A stretch of 64,000 nt of DNA from Paralithodes platypus (lineage: Eukaryota; Arthropoda; Malacostraca; Decapoda; Lithodidae): the NCBI GenBank assembly GCA_032716605.1, contig JAVRFV010002354.1:1-64000 (forward strand), written 5' to 3'. The position numbers were made by a program, and so were the translations under genes. The notes under the pieces were generated by a model, which saw only the letters and a list, made by a program, of their open reading frames with translations, had not been told where the DNA came from and did no database searches. Of this stretch, positions 36,511 to 50,055 are shown in pieces. Numbering within the stretch: the first letter of the stretch is position 1; the number at the start of each line of letters is the position of its first letter.

Positions 36511-36846
36511 CTGCGATAAGTGTCACTGCCTCGACAAAGCATAGCCGATGGGAAGCCCCCCTGACTGACCCATATGGAAATCCAGACATCCAGACGTGTG
36601 GACATATGATTGATGGAATGGAGAGATACCAGATGGATAAGAGTCAAATGGTAAGCTTCTACAGGAGCAGTCTCCGGCTTAATTTTGGTGAGTATCTTTG
36701 TAGATTCTTGTACCTACAGTACTTTGCAAAAATTGACAAATATTACCTAATTTACGTAAACGCTTGTCAATCCTCTGAAATATATTAGCTGCATAAAAGC
36801 AAAACATAAAATAAATGTTTATATCCAATCCATCATACACTTCCAG

Positions 36847-36976
36847 GTTGGTTTGGGTGAAGCTGTGGAGTTTGGATATGAAGTGGAAAGTGGAGATCAG
36901 TCGGCTTTATTATGGATGGGTGGGAGGAAGGAACGTACTGAAAATATCCAGTCCATCGTATTTCTTCATGCCACGG
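36847..36976 (+). other. Exon-like module, paralogue B, duplicate
   Basis: Counterpart of 19629-19751, preceded by 'acttccag' and followed by GTACGT. It carries a 7-bp insertion after 'gctgtgga' that shifts the first frame. Its third frame reads LLWMGGRKERT, comparable with VVWMGGLVDDF of the main module. Confidence 0.35.
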
Positions 36977-37186
36977 GTACGTTAATTTAATGGAATATAG
37001 GGAGGTGGAGGAATCTAGGGTGAAAATAGATATGGAAAAGTTCTTCACTTGTGGAGGGACTAATTCTGGATGTGGTGGTGGGGGAGTTGAGATGATGAGA
37101 TTTGTTAGTTATGAGGGAAATGAATGTACTGTACTTCCTATTACTAATGCAACAAACAAAATATTAATTTCAATACGGGTTTATTT

Positions 37187-37600
37187 TTTAACCCATTGAC
37201 TGCGGGTGACGTTCTAGAATGTCCTGGCAATTTACAGCAATTTCCAGGCTTTAAAAGCCTGTGAAAGCCGTAGAAATAGTGTGTCTGGGCGGGAGCGTGA
37301 GGGACCCACCTCCGACCCTCAGAGTAGCGAGCAGCTCGCTGAGGGAGACTGTGTCTCGCGCGGGTGTCTAACAACAGTGTTGCCGAGCGAGCGCTAATAA
37401 TTAGCGGTTTTCCCGTATGTCTACGGCACCGCTGCGGGTGAACCCCGCCACCTACGAAGCCCGTTCTGGTCTCATTTTGAAGCTATTTTTGCTTAGTTTT
37501 CGGCAGAATACAGTTAATTTAATGCAGATGCTTGATTAATCATTCAGGAGTGCCCAAGTATGCCCTAAATAGCCCAAATATGCCCGCAGCGTAAGCTCCG
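37187..37600 (+). repeat. TTAA-type element, right end lost, copy 2
   Basis: Duplicate of 19965-20390, starting at TTAA-CCCATTGACTGCGG. It has small differences, including a 'tgtctg' insertion and a 4-bp loss near 37390. Confidence 0.6.
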
Positions 37601-38027
37601 GGGTTGTTGGAGAGCTCGGGAAACGCATCCATACAAGAACACAATATATTAAACCATTTAGAGGCCCACTGACTTAGGCGAAGTGGATTTAACTATTCTA
37701 GTATGAACATTTAGATAATAAACCATGCAGCTGAAGCAAGTGTTTTATATGGTACAATATAATTTAGTCTATATCTAGAGGATGTAGCATCACTTGGTTG
37801 TCCTTGATTGACCTGTGTTGGAACATCTATATATCGTACTCTGGCACATACCCCATAGCTGAAGAAAAATTTAGTTACAAATTGATGCTGCTGGGGCCTG
37901 TTTTATAATAGATTACTTAAATTTCATGTACTGTACAGTATATATTAAATTGGCAGTTTAAATTAGAATATGCAAGAATGAGGCATGAAATATGGTTGAG
38001 CCATATATAAATTTAACATGCTAAGGT

Positions 38028-38556
38028 GGGCGGGTGCCCAACCCCGAAAGGAGTTGAAATAGGGGAGCTATCCTCCCGCCAAAGGGGGCTTTCTAGGGCC
38101 TTTCCTAGCTGATGCTGAGAGGATTGGGTTCTCGTCATGTGGTGATGGGCTGGTCTATCCGAGTGAGAACTGAGCGATCTCTGCCATACCCATAGCTTAC
38201 TCTGACTGTTCCTTTTACTTATATATCTTCTAGATCTCAAGTGGCGGCGTCTTTTCCGTGGATTGACCTCCCTACTGCCAACCTAGAAGTTGGCAGATTG
38301 GGAGCCAAAGCGTCACATTTTTCCCTTACCCCTCAACTTTCCCTTCATAATTGCTGAGGGGCACAGGGCCTTGGGTGGGGCTTTGGTTTCCCGGGCGTTT
38401 CCGCACCCTCCTCAGCTCCCTGCCTTGGAGTGGCTTCGGTCACCCGGGCTTTGTTAGTGGTAAGCAGGGAGGATTTTGTGGGGGCGCTCGTTTATGGCCT
38501 TGGCCTTGCTCGAGACCTTGGGGCTGTTCGGCCAGACAGCCTGGGGAAACAACAAC
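38028..38556 (+). mobile_element. (AAC)n-tailed SINE-like retroelement, copy 3
   Basis: Duplicate of copy 2, with the same target duplication AACATGCTAAGGT (38015-38027 and 38557-38569). It is therefore a by-product of the segmental duplication and not an independent insertion. Its tail is one or two repeats shorter. Confidence 0.85.
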
Positions 38557-38819
38557 AACATGCTAAGGTACTTATTCGGTTTGGAAAGTACCTGGAAATT
38601 AGTGGTATTAAACTCCCCACAATTTACTTTTGTCTCAAATAGATCCTAGTTTGAATAAAGCTTAAGGAATATTCATACTAAAATGGCTGATCATTTAGCA
38701 AGCTAAATTATCAAGACTGGCGTTTGGCTTTATTAAGTGTTGTTTCCACATAGCGATTCAGTTCTCTTGTCTTTATCTTGTCCAATTTTGGTTTGATTAT
38801 TTTCCATTATAATATTAAA

Positions 38820-41800
38820 GTTGAATGTGGTCTCGTTCAAAGCACATGCACAGCTAATGCATCCTATGTATTCAGGTTTGTTTGGGAGATGCTGCAGACG
38901 TGAAGCGGACACCCGATGGTTTGGTGAAGGGACCTTTATATGGATGGGAGGACTGGTGGACGACTTTAGAGTGCTGTCCATAGTTCTACGTGTCATAGTA
39001 AGGTAATATTGGTCGCTGGGTGTTGGGAGGAAATGGATATAGATGGTGAATGGAGGTGGGAAAATAGACAGTGAAGAATGGTCATTTAAGTTCTATTCTA
39101 TTCTATATGCTCAGACCCAATCCCCACTTTTCCCAGTGGTGAAGGATTAAATTGAGGAGAGAGCAATAGGGAATAAGCAATACAGATGGATAGGTTGAAA
39201 TATACAGTATGTAGAGAAAGTGGGTAAATAGACATAAGAGAGGTGAGGAAATTTAGAGGATGGGCGGGAATATAGGAAATCTGAGGAACTATAGTGTTGC
39301 TTGGAATGTTTAGCAGGGCCAATAGTACTGCATGGTGGTTGTGAGATATGGGCCAAGTCAGTGTAGGATGGTGGAAATGCTGGACATCGAGGGGTTGAGG
39401 ACAAGAAGTGGTGTTAGATGGTATGGAAGGATGAAGAGTTATGTATGGGGTAGGTAAGAGCAGAAAAAAATTATTGCTCAGGTGGTATGAACAAATTTGA
39501 AGAGAATTACAATAAATGACATCAGAAGTTGAGTGTGAGAATAAACAAAGCTGGTGAGAGATGCTTTGGTGAACAGGAGGGTGAAGGGTGTGCAAGATGT
39601 AGAGCAATTTTGAGCAAAGTGGTATATGGGACAGGAAGACTCGCAGGGCAATATTGCAGACAATACCCTGAAGTAGTCGGGTAAGTTGCATTCTGGTGCC
39701 TGATACGGAAGTATTATTGCTTGTGCAGAGTTAAGTTTTCCAATTGGCAAGTATGTGAGTGAAAGTTTTCATTTTATAGTTATTTGGGAGTTTTTTTTTC
39801 CCTATGTGTGTGAAGGAGACAAAGGCAGCTTGCCAGTAACAATTGTCCCCCCAAAGCCAATAGTGACCGAGCCAAATTCAAGGTATGTTGTGGTCAAAAT
39901 GACACACTAAGTTTAAATCAGTTAGTCATAGGATGAAAGAAAGATTGATGGAGGGAGAGAGTTCCAGAGTTCACAGAGTGGAAGATTGAACAAACAGTAC
40001 AGTACCAGGAATGACAGAGGTCCAACATCTCTTGTTCAAAGCACATGTACAGCTAATGCATCCTATGTATTCAGGTTTGTTTGGGAGATGCTGCGGACGT
40101 GAAGCGGACACCCGATGGTTTGGTGAAGGGACCTTTATATGGATGGGAGGACTGGTGGACGACTTTAGAGTGCTGTCCATAGTTCTACGTGTCATAGTAA
40201 GTTAATTTTGGTCGCTGGGTGTTGGGAGGGAAATGGATATAGATGGTGAATGGAGGTGGGAAAATAGACAGTGAAGAATAGTCATTTAAGTTCTATTCTA
40301 TTCTATATGCTCAGGCCCAATCCCCACTTTTCCCAGTGGTGAAGGATTAAAGTGAGGAGAGAGCAATAGGGAATAAAGCAATACAGATGGATAGGTTGAA
40401 ATATACAGTATGTAGAGAAAGTGGGTAAATAGACATAAGAGAGGTGAGGAAATTTAGAGGATGGGCGGGAATATAGGAAATCTGAGGAACTATAGTGTTG
40501 CTTGGAATGTTTAGCAGGGCCAATAGTACCGGTACTGCATGGTGGTTGTGAGATATGGGCCAAGTCAGTGTAGGAGGGTGGAAATGCTGGACATCGAGGG
40601 GTTGAGGACAAGAAGTGGTGTTAGATGGTATGGAAGGATGAAGAGTTATGTATGGGGTAGATGAGAGTAGAAAAAAAGTATTGCTCAGGTGGTATGAACA
40701 AATTTGAAGAGAATTACAATAAATGACATCAGAATTTGAGTGAGAATAAACAAAGCTGGTGAGAGATGCTTTGGTGAACAGGAGGGTGAAGGGTGTGCAA
40801 GATGTAGAGCAATTTTGAGCAAAGTGGTATATGGGACATGAAGACTCACAGGGCAATATTGCAGACAAAACCTTGAAGTAGTCGGGTAAGTTGCATTCTG
40901 CTGCCTGATACGGAAGTATTATTGCTTGTGCAGAATTAAGTTTTCCAATTGGCAAGTATGTGAGCGAGTGAAGGAGTTTTAAAGTTTTGCTTATTTGGGA
41001 GGTGTTTTTTCCCTATGAGTGCAAAGGAGACAAAGGCAGGTTGCCTGTAACAACTGTCTCCCCAAAGCCAAAAGTGAGAGCCAAATTCAAGGGATGTTGT
41101 GGTCAAAATGACTGGACACACGAAATTTAAAGCAGTTAGTCATAGGATGAAGGAAAGATTGATTGTGGGAGAGAGTTCAGAGTGGAAGACTGAACAAACA
41201 GTAGTGTACCAGGAATCACAGGGGTGTAGCATCTCTTGTTCAAAGTACATGTACAGCTAATGCATCTTGCATTCAGGTTGGTTTGGGAGATGTTGCGGAC
41301 GTGAAGCGGACACCCGATGGTTTGGTGAAGGGACCGTTGTATGGATGGGAGGACTGGTGGACGACTTTCAAGTGCTGTCCATAGTTCTAAATGTCATGGT
41401 AAGTTAATATTGGTCGCTGGGTGTTGGAGATGAGAGGGAAATAATGGATATAGATGGCGACTGGAGGTGGGAAAATAGACATAGTTAAGAATATTAATTT
41501 TAAGTGGTGAAGGATTAAAGTGAGGATAGAGATAGGGAATATATCGATATAGAGATTGAAATAACTTTAGAGAAAGTGGGGGAAATAACGACTCGAGAGT
41601 GGTGAGGAAATGGGGGATGGCCGGGAATATAGGAAATCTGAGCAATGAGAGACAAAAGACAGAACTGCCTGTAATGAGTGCCTTTCCCAGTTGAAAGTGT
41701 GACAGGGCCAAAATCAAGGAACGATAGAGCCAAAATGCCTGGACACAGTTTGAAGCAATTTAAGTCATAGGATGAGGGGAAAGATGGATTCAGGTAGTGT

Positions 41801-44800
41801 TCCAGAGTTCAGCTGTTGAATAGAAGGTTTGAGAATATAGTTTTGCTCTTGGATTGGATAGTTGCACAGAGTAGGGATGGGATTGTGTTGCAAGAAGATG
41901 GATGCTACATACTCTTTAGATTTGCTCGCCTCTACTTAAAGTACGTAGCACCCGTCTTGCAACACAATCTCTGAGGAACATTGATTATTGTAATAGCGGT
42001 AGAATAGCGAGAGATGCAACATTGCGGCGAAGAGAGATTGCAAAGAGTGGGTGGGTGGACGTGAGTTATTGAGACGAAAGGCTTTCTTTTCTACTTTGTC
42101 GAAGTGCTGTGTGAGAGGATCCTCCCCACAAATGCGAACAATACTCAATACATGGACGCACTGCTGTGCAGAGCAAAAAGATATGCAGGGGTAAAGAACC
42201 CCCAGAGGCGGTTGAGCACACCCAGCTTCTGGGAAGCTGTTTAGCAAGGGTGGTACTGTTGTCTTTCCAAGTGAGATCAGGAGAGAAAGAGATTCCTAGA
42301 ATACTGAGAGTAGATGAAGGATTGATTTTTGTATTGAAGTATAAGGGATAGTCCTGTGGGAGTTCTTTATGGGTAGATAAATGGGAGAAATTGGGTTTTG
42401 GAAGCATTGAAAGTAACAAAATGTTCTTCCCTCAAATGGTTGATATTTAAGTGTTTTATGGAATTTTCGCTTGATTTTTTGAGTGCTATAGTGTTGCTTG
42501 GAATGTTTAGCAGGGCCAATAGTACTGCATGGTGGTTGTGAGACATGGACCTTGAATGTCTTGTGTAGGAGGGTGGAAATACTGGAAATAAAGGAACAAG
42601 AGGACATGTAGTGGTGTTAGATGGTATGGAAGGATGAAGTTATGTATGGAGTAGGTAAGAGCAGAACAAAACACTGCTCAGGTGGTATGAACAAAAGTGG
42701 AGAGGATTACAATAAAATTGACATCAGAAGTTGAGTGTGAGAATAAACAAAGCTGGTGAGAGATGCTTTGGTGAACAGGAGGGTGAAAGGTGTGAACGAT
42801 TTAGAGTATTTTTGAGCAAAGTCGTATATAGGACAGGAAGACTCACAGGGCAATATTGCAGAGAAAACGCGTAAGTAGTCGGCTAAGTTGCATACTGGTG
42901 CCTGATGCGGAAGTCTTATTGCCTGTGCAGAGTTATTAAATTTTCCAATTAGCAAGTATGCGAGTGATTTTTTTTTTTTTTTTTTTTTTTTTTATCATTG
43001 TTTTTGTGCTTATTTGGGAGTTATTTTTGTATTTATTTATTTATTTTCCCTTTGTGCGCGAAGGAGACAAAGGCAGGTTGCCTGTAAAAACTGTCTCTTC
43101 AAAGCCAAAAGTGACAGCCAAATTCAAGAGATGTTGTGGTCAAAATGACTAGACACACGAAGCTTAAAGCAGTTAGTCATAGGATGAAAGAAAGATTGAT
43201 TGAGGGAGAGAGTTACAGAGTTCACAGAGTGGAAGACTGAGCAAACAGTACAGTACCAGGAATCACAAGACTCTAGCATCTCTTGTTGAAAGCAGATGTA
43301 CAGCTAATGCATCCTATGTATTCAGGTTGGTTTGGGAGATGCTGCGGACGTGAAGCGGACACCCGATGGTTTGGTGAAGGGACCGTTGTATGGATGAGAG
43401 GACTGGTGGATGACTTTAAAGTGCTGTCCATAGTTCTACATGTCCTGGTAAGTTAATATTGGTCGCTGGGTGTTGATGGGGAGGAAATAATGGATATAGA
43501 TGACGAATGGAGGTGGAAAAATAGACATAGTGAAGAATAGTGAGAGAGAGATAAGGAATAAAACAATACAGAGATGAAGAGGTTGAAATAAATTTAGAGA
43601 AACTGGGGAAATAGAGGATGGTCGGGAATATAGGAAATCTGAGCATTTTTTTTTATTTTTTTTCTATGTGGTTGAGGGAGACAAAAGACAACTGCCTGTA
43701 ATGAGTGCCTTCCCCAGTTGAAAGAGTGACAGGGCCAAAATCAAGGAACGTTAGAGCCAAAATGCCTGGACACAGTCTGAAGCAATTTAAGTCAGAGGAT
43801 GAGGGGAAGATGGATTCAGGGAGAGAGTTCCTGAGTTCAGCTGTTGAATAGAATGTTTCAAGTAACACCCCGTTCTTAACATAAATCATCAATTACAAAC
43901 CCCAATGTACTTTAATAAACTAATGAAAGCATAATATGGTCCTCCTTTGATTCGAACTCTGGACACCACACCCAGAACATAAACATCTAAACCATTACAC
44001 CACCAACACAGTTGAGTTTGAGTGCGGGAGAAAAACAAAGCGGGTGAGAGATTTTTTTGGTGAACAGGGGTCTGAATGTCCAGGAGGAAGCAAGGTGTGC
44101 ATGATTTAGATAAATTTTGAGGAAAGTATTCTATGGGACAGGAAGACTCGCAGGGCAGTATTGCAGAGAAAACGCGTAAGTAGTCGGCTAAGTTGCATAC
44201 TGGTGCCTGATGCGGAAGTCTTATTGCTTGTGCAGAGTTATTAAATTTTCCAATTAGCAAGTATGCGAGTGATTTTTTTTTTTTTTTTTTTTAATCATTG
44301 TTTTTGTGCTTATTTGAGTTATTTTTGTATTTATTTATTTATTTTCCCTTTGTGCGCGTAGGAGACAAAGGCAGGTTGCCTGTAAAAACTGTCCTTCAAA
44401 GCCAAAAGTGACAGCCAAATTCAAGGGATGTGGTCAAAATGACTAGACACACGAAGCTTAAAGCAGTTAGTCATAGGATGAAGGAAAGATTGATTGAGGG
44501 AGAGTGTTCTAGAGTGGAAGACTGAACAAACGGTACAGTACCAGGAAGGACAGGGGTCCAACATCTCTTGTTCAAAGCACATGTACGGCTAATGCATCCT
44601 ATGTATTCAGGTTGGTCTGGGAGATGCTGCGGACGTGAAGTGGACACCTGATGGTTTGATGAAGTGACTGTTGTATGGATGGGAGGACTGGTGGACGACT
44701 TTAAAGTGCTGTCCATAGTTCTACATGTCCTGGTAAGTTAATATTGGTCGCTGGGTGTTGGAGATGAGAGGGAAATAATGGATATAGAAGGCGATTGGAG

Positions 44801-45769
44801 GTGGAAAAATAGACATAGTGAAGAATATTAATTTTAAAGTGGTGAAGGATTAAAGTGAGAGATACGGAATATAACGATACAGAGATGGAGAGGTTGAAAT
44901 AAATTTAGAGAAAGTTGGGAAATAAAGACTCAAGAGTGGGGAGCATATAGAGGATGTCCGGTAATATAGGAAACCTGATTTTTTTTTTTTCCTCTGTGGA
45001 TGAGGGAGACCGTATTATAAATAAAACTTGCAAAATAAACAAACCAAAACTGGGATGACACAAGATAAATGCAAAATAACTAATCAAAATCGCTATGTGG
45101 AAATAACGCTTAATAAAATAAAATTTTGAAATAAAAGAACACAATCCACCACATAGGGTGTACACAACTACATGAGCAAGTCAATTTGGTTCCCAAGCAA
45201 ACTGATCGCACATATAACAATGCACCATCGTCATGTTCAAGGAATTAGTCAATTTGGGAAGACAGAAATGCCTGTAATGAGTTTTTCCAGTTGAAGAGTG
45301 ACAGGGCCAAAATCAAGGAACGTTCGAGCCAAAATGTCTGGACACAGTTTGAAGCAATTTAAGTCATAGGATGAGGGGAAGATGGATGAGGGGAGAGAGT
45401 TCCAGAGTTCAGCTGTTGAATAGAAGGTTTGAGAATATAGTTTTGCTCTTGGATTGGATAGTTGCACAGAGTAGGGATGGGATTGTGTTGCAAGACGGGT
45501 GCTACGTACTCTACATAGAGGAGGTGGTATACACAGAACTCTGAGGAACATTGATTATTGTAATAGCGGTAGAATAGCGAGAGATGCAACGTTGCGGCGA
45601 AGAGAGATTGCAGAGTCAGTGAGTGGACGTGAGTTAACGAGACGAAAAGCTTTCTTTTTTACTTCGTTGAAGTGCTGTGTGAGAGGATCCCCCCCACATA
45701 TGCGAACAATACTCAATACATGGAGACACTGTGCTCCTGTGCAGAGCAAGAAGCTGTGCAGGGGTAAAA
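38820..45769 (+). repeat. Composite macrosatellite, block 2 (five units)
   Basis: The units contain modules at 38876, 40075, 41277, 43326 and 44611. By diagnostic substitutions the first two match unit 1 of block 1 (FIWMGGLVDDFR), the third matches unit 6, the fourth unit 4 and the fifth unit 5. The two first units are a local tandem duplication of 1199 bases. LINE C-terminal fragments lie on minus at about 41650-42435, 43675-43860 and 45255-45769. The block is interrupted by the LTR element and resumes at 53448. Confidence 0.8.
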
Positions 45770-45774
45770 AACCC

Positions 45775-46672
45775 TGTAGTAGTAACCACATTTTTGTATT
45801 CCTATGTTGACATATTATGTTCCTAGTTGAGTTTCGTACAATATTCTGCAGATTTCTGCTACATTCATAAGGGTTTTTTTAGTGGATGTTTTTCCTTCAC
45901 GGAGAAGGGGCATGCACGCTTGGGGGTCTTGTTCTACATTACACACGTGGAGGCTGAGTAGTGAGGGTGATCACCTTGGATTTGGGCAGGCAGGATTGGG
46001 GCTTTTTTATATGGGAGTGCCAAATACCATTCTATGAGCTTTTAAATCCCTAGGGTGATTACCAGGTAAGATATTCAGTGTGTAACCATTTAGGAGTGTT
46101 ATACTGTAGGCTACACATGCAGGTCAGTGATTTAGTTTAGGCTACAGTATCAGGCAAGAAGGTTAGATTACCATATATGTTTGCATTACTGGTACTGGTC
46201 CATAGACTGTTGAGTGTTGATCACGGAGCCTTGTGTAACCTATTCTACAGTACAGTATTTAAAGTTAGGCTAGGCTAGACTTTTGTGTTAAGTTAGGTTA
46301 AATCAGTAGGCTTTGAGATAGGCTAGGCTAGGAGTAAACAGACTATAGGCTGTGTGAATGCTTGAGTGCTTGCCTTATCATATTTCTTCACATATCATTA
46401 ATAAATATAATTGCCTGTTACATGTGTATTTATTTTCAAGAGTGCCTTTAATAATGATGATGATATTTATACCTTTATATGCTAGGTTATAGGCTGTACA
46501 CATATTATTAGGCTAATTATCAAGCCAGTTGTCCCCATATCAGGTAACCTCTATAATAAATATATATTTCTACTGCATACAGTAGTTGTGTATTGCTCAC
46601 TGAGGCATTACATAAAATTCATAAGATCAGGGGAAGGGTTATATAAACTAATATAATTTCCACCCCGTGACA
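45775..46672 (+). repeat. 5' LTR
   Basis: 898 bp, TG...CA ends. A TATA-like 'tatataaa' lies at about 46641-46647 and an AATAAA signal at 46400-46405. The LTR is intact and is followed two bases later by the primer-binding-site candidate. Confidence 0.88.
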
Positions 46673-46674
46673 AG

Positions 46675-46692
46675 TGGCGACCGTGACCAGGA
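46675..46692 (+). promoter_or_regulatory. Primer-binding-site candidate
   Basis: 'tggcgaccgtgacc' begins two bases after the 5' LTR. It starts TGG, as required for pairing with a tRNA 3' CCA end. The priming tRNA cannot be assigned without a tRNA set for the species. Confidence 0.6.
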
Positions 46693-47001
46693 CCTGACCT
46701 GGACGGCTAGCTTTTAATTTGTGATTTTGTGCAGTTAGGCTAAAATAATTGTTTTTCCATGTTATTTAGGGATTTTTGTGCAATTGATAGGCCTATTTTC
46801 CCATGTGATTTTTGTGCATTATATTTCTCCATGTTATTTTGTGCATTTTTGTTTTCTCGAGTAAGGCTAAGCATCCTCTCGTGATTTTATTCTTAGTGCA
46901 TTTCTTTTTTCTCGAGTGAGGCTACGCACCCTCTCGTGATAAGTGTATTTATATTTTTCCATGTGATTTTATTTTTAGTGCATTTATATAATTTTGCAGC
47001 A

Positions 47002-48067
47002 ATGGCAACTATTCCTATTCAGGTATTCTACGAAGAAGGCAAGGATTTGGGTCTGACTAATCAGTCTTTGACGGAATATGTACAGACCCGTAAAGATGAG
47101 GAACGGGAGAACCGTAGGCTTGTAAGAGAGGAAGCACAGGCGGTGCGTGACCATGAGCGGGCCATGGCTGAATATCAAGCCGAGCAACAGCAGCATCAGC
47201 AGCTGAAGCCGAATGTGAACACACGTCAGCTTGAACTGATTCAGACTGGGTCTCGGTCCCATGGGTCTGGTGAGGCTTCGAGGGTCCTGCCTCGTATCAA
47301 GCTTCCTATGTACAAGGAGGGTGAAGACATAGAGCCTTTCATTCATAGGTTCGAACGTTTCTCTGACATATATTATCTTGATGCCACTACGAAGGATCTG
47401 CAGTTTTTTTTCCTTGTTTGATGGTCGTGCTCTGTCCCTTCTGCATCGTCTGGGTGACAACAGGTGCACCTACGACGGGATGAAAGACACCTTGTTGGAG
47501 GCGTATGGTCTAACATCTCAGGCGGCTAGGACGCAGTATCTTCAGGCTATGTTGGGGGAGAAGGAGACCGCTACGCAGTATCTCGCAAGGCTAGAGGGTT
47601 ACCTGGATGTTTGGGTGAAGAAAGACCAGACCCCTGACACCAGGGATGGTATGAGAGATCTCGTGCTGCGAACCCAGTTTGTGAAGTCTGCTCCCACTGA
47701 ACTGGTTGCACAGTTCAAAATAAATAAGGTAAACACAGTTCAGGGTATGGCAGCTGAGGCTGACGCCTTCTTTGAAGCCCACGGGTATCAGAGGAGGAAG
47801 ACCTGGCACAAAGGTAAAGAAAACCAGGTTTCCTCTGAGACGGCCAAGCAGCAGGTACCGGTAAATCAAAAGGGTCAAGGTAAGTCTCACGCTCAACCCA
47901 CTCACACTCAGACTAACCAGTTTCGGGGATCAAATGCATCAGGTTCAAGCAACTCAGGTCGGTGGAGATTTTGGGGAGGCCGTCAGAAGGATTCTGCAGC
48001 TGCGAATCTGGTCACAGAACAGGATAAGACTCAGGCTGTAACACATGATCCAGGCCATGATTTATGA
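47002..48067 (+). pseudogene. gag: gag, frameshifted
   Basis: The reading starts at ATG 47002 (MATIPIQVFYEEGKD), directly after 'attttgcagca', which also looks like a splice acceptor. A charged, coiled-coil-prone segment (DEERENRRLVREEAQAVRD) is followed by the capsid-like part (LPRIKLPMYKEGEDIEPFIH). At the run of eight T near 47405-47412 the frame must move by one base to continue (LFDGRALSLLHRLG, QYLQAMLGEKETATQYLARL). The end is Gln/Ser-rich and basic, and no CCHC zinc knuckle is visible. It stops at TGA 48065-48067. The shift is most simply a homopolymer indel. Confidence 0.75.
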
Positions 48068-48535
48068 CTAGGGCTAGTATCGGGTTCTGACCTTGGTAGT
48101 CAGACTAGGTTCCTTGTCCAGCCAGGTACTGTAGGTGGGGTGTCGGTCGAATTGCTGAGGGACAACGGGTCTTCGGGTTGCATTGTGCGTGTCTCCTTGG
48201 TATGTGACAACCAGTTCACAGGTAAGTGGATCCACGTCCGCATGATCGATGGTACCGTGGTGACTGTTCCCGAAGCTTGTGTAGAGGTCGACTCCCCATT
48301 CTTCTCAGGTTGGACGATTGCAGCAGTGATGAAGGATCCTATATATGATTTTATTGTCGGAAATATCCCAGGTGCTAGTTTTGGCCCCAGAAATGACGTA
48401 GCGACGCAAACAAGTGCGGCGGCAGTTACCAGGAGTGCTGCCAAGGCTAAGGTAAGTTCTAAGCCATTGTCCGTCTCGACTTCCACAGAGCTTGCCCAGA
48501 GTCACGATGTTGTTCAAGAGCAGCAGTCGGACTAG
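48068..48535 (+). pseudogene. pro: Retropepsin-like protease region
   Basis: It continues in the gag frame after one stop codon. The active-site-like stretch is LLRDNGSSGCIV, in which the usual DTG/DSG is DNG. Further on, YDFIVGNIPG resembles the conserved 'LLGND' region near the end of retroviral-type proteases. The Ala/Ser-rich tail ends at TAG 48533-48535, and the same frame continues immediately into integrase. Both stops could be decay or readthrough sites; one copy cannot tell them apart. Confidence 0.65.
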
Positions 48536-50055
48536 ACATTGGGTAGTGTTCGAGAAAAGTTGGAGAAAGGCATAGTCTTAGAAGCTCATGGTCGTAAGTG
48601 TAAGTTTGCTCGCAAGAAGGGTCGGATCTACCGGGTCGTACAATTTTCCAACGGTGAGGAACAGTGGCAGTTTGTGGTCCCAAAGAAGTACCGTGAGGCA
48701 GTGGTTAAGCTAGGACATGAGTCCGCGCTCGGAGGTCACATGGGTAAACAGAAAACAGAGGAACGAGTTCAGGTAGAGTTTTACTGGCCTGGCATATCAG
48801 CAGATGTCCATAGGTGGATCCATTCGTGCGATGTGTGCCAGAAGACTTGTAACCGAGGTAGTGTCAAGCCTGCGTTGCTCAAACCTTTGCCTATTATTTC
48901 TAGTCCCTTCGAACGAGTTGCGGTCGACATTGTAGGTCCAATCAACCTTAGAGCCAGTAACGGAGCAAGGTATATACTTACTCTGGTCGATTTCGCGTCA
49001 AGGTGGCCCGAGGCTGTGGCGCTGAAGGATATCGAGACAACCACAGTTGCCGAGGCCATGCTAGAGATATTCTGTAGGGTAGGTATTCCCAAGGAAGTGT
49101 TGAGTGACAGGGGTACACAGTTCACTTCTGGAATGATGGAGGAGGTACTCCGGTTATTGTCTGTCAAGGGTCTTAGGACAACACCGTACCATCCACAGTG
49201 TAACGCCCTTTGTGAGAGGTTCAATGGAACTTTGAAAAAAATGTTGCGGTGGATGACGGCTGACCAACCAAAGGAGTGGCCTCGCTTCATTGCCCAATTG
49301 CTCTTCGCGTACCGGGAGGCTCCCCAGAGTTCACTGAAATTCTCTCCCTTTGGGTTAGTCTATGGGCGTGTAGTTCGTGACCCATTACAAGTCTTGAGGG
49401 AACTTTGGGATGATGAGGTACCCGACACTGAGGTAAAAACCACCTATACATATGTTCTTGATCTTGCAGAGAGGCTACAATCTACATGTGACTTAGCTAG
49501 GCAGGAATTGACCAAGGCACAGGAGGTTCAAAAGTGCTATTTCGACAAGAAAGCTAAGGTACGTAGGTTAGACCCAGGTAGTCGGTGCTTGCTCCTCTTG
49601 CCTACAGCTAACAATAAGTTGCTAGCGCAGTGGAAAGGCCCCTACGTGATCACTGAGCGTGTGTCTGACTCCCAGTACATAGTCCAGATGGGGGATCATC
49701 AGAAACTATTCCACATCAACATGTTGAAGGAGTATCACCAACGAGAGGTAAGTGGAGCGGCACTGTCCCTTCACAGCAATAAGGTTGTAACTCCTGAAAT
49801 GTTGGATACCTTAGACTTGGTGCATGGGCAATATGGTAAGTCAGACACCATTACCAGTGCTGCAGCAGTGATCATGGAGAGTGAAGGTGATGGTCCTGTG
49901 ACAGCTAAACATAGGAAGGAGGAAGGTCTCACGCAGGTGCAACGTGGCTCAGGTTTGTCAGACCAGGAAAGATGTCAGCTGGATTCTCTCCTTGGTAAGT
50001 ATGGTGACGTGTTCTCTGATAAGCCAGGTATTGCTAGAGTAGAGTCACACCATCG
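48536..50055 (+). CDS. Integrase domain (Gypsy type), upstream of RT
   Basis: The frame is open from 48536 to 50188. Counting from 48539, the HHCC zinc-binding region is H60, H67, C97 and C100 (motif HSCDVCQK). The catalytic core has D130 (VAVDIVGP), D190 (VLSDRGTQF) and E226 (CNALCERFNG), giving the D-D-35-E spacing. A GPY/F-like module follows (LLAQWKGPYVITERV). After that comes a linker ending GLSDQERCQLDSLLGKYGDV, which is the usual lead-in to a Gypsy RT. Beyond about 50055 the frame is out of register with RT. The protein would integrate the element's cDNA. Confidence 0.9.
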
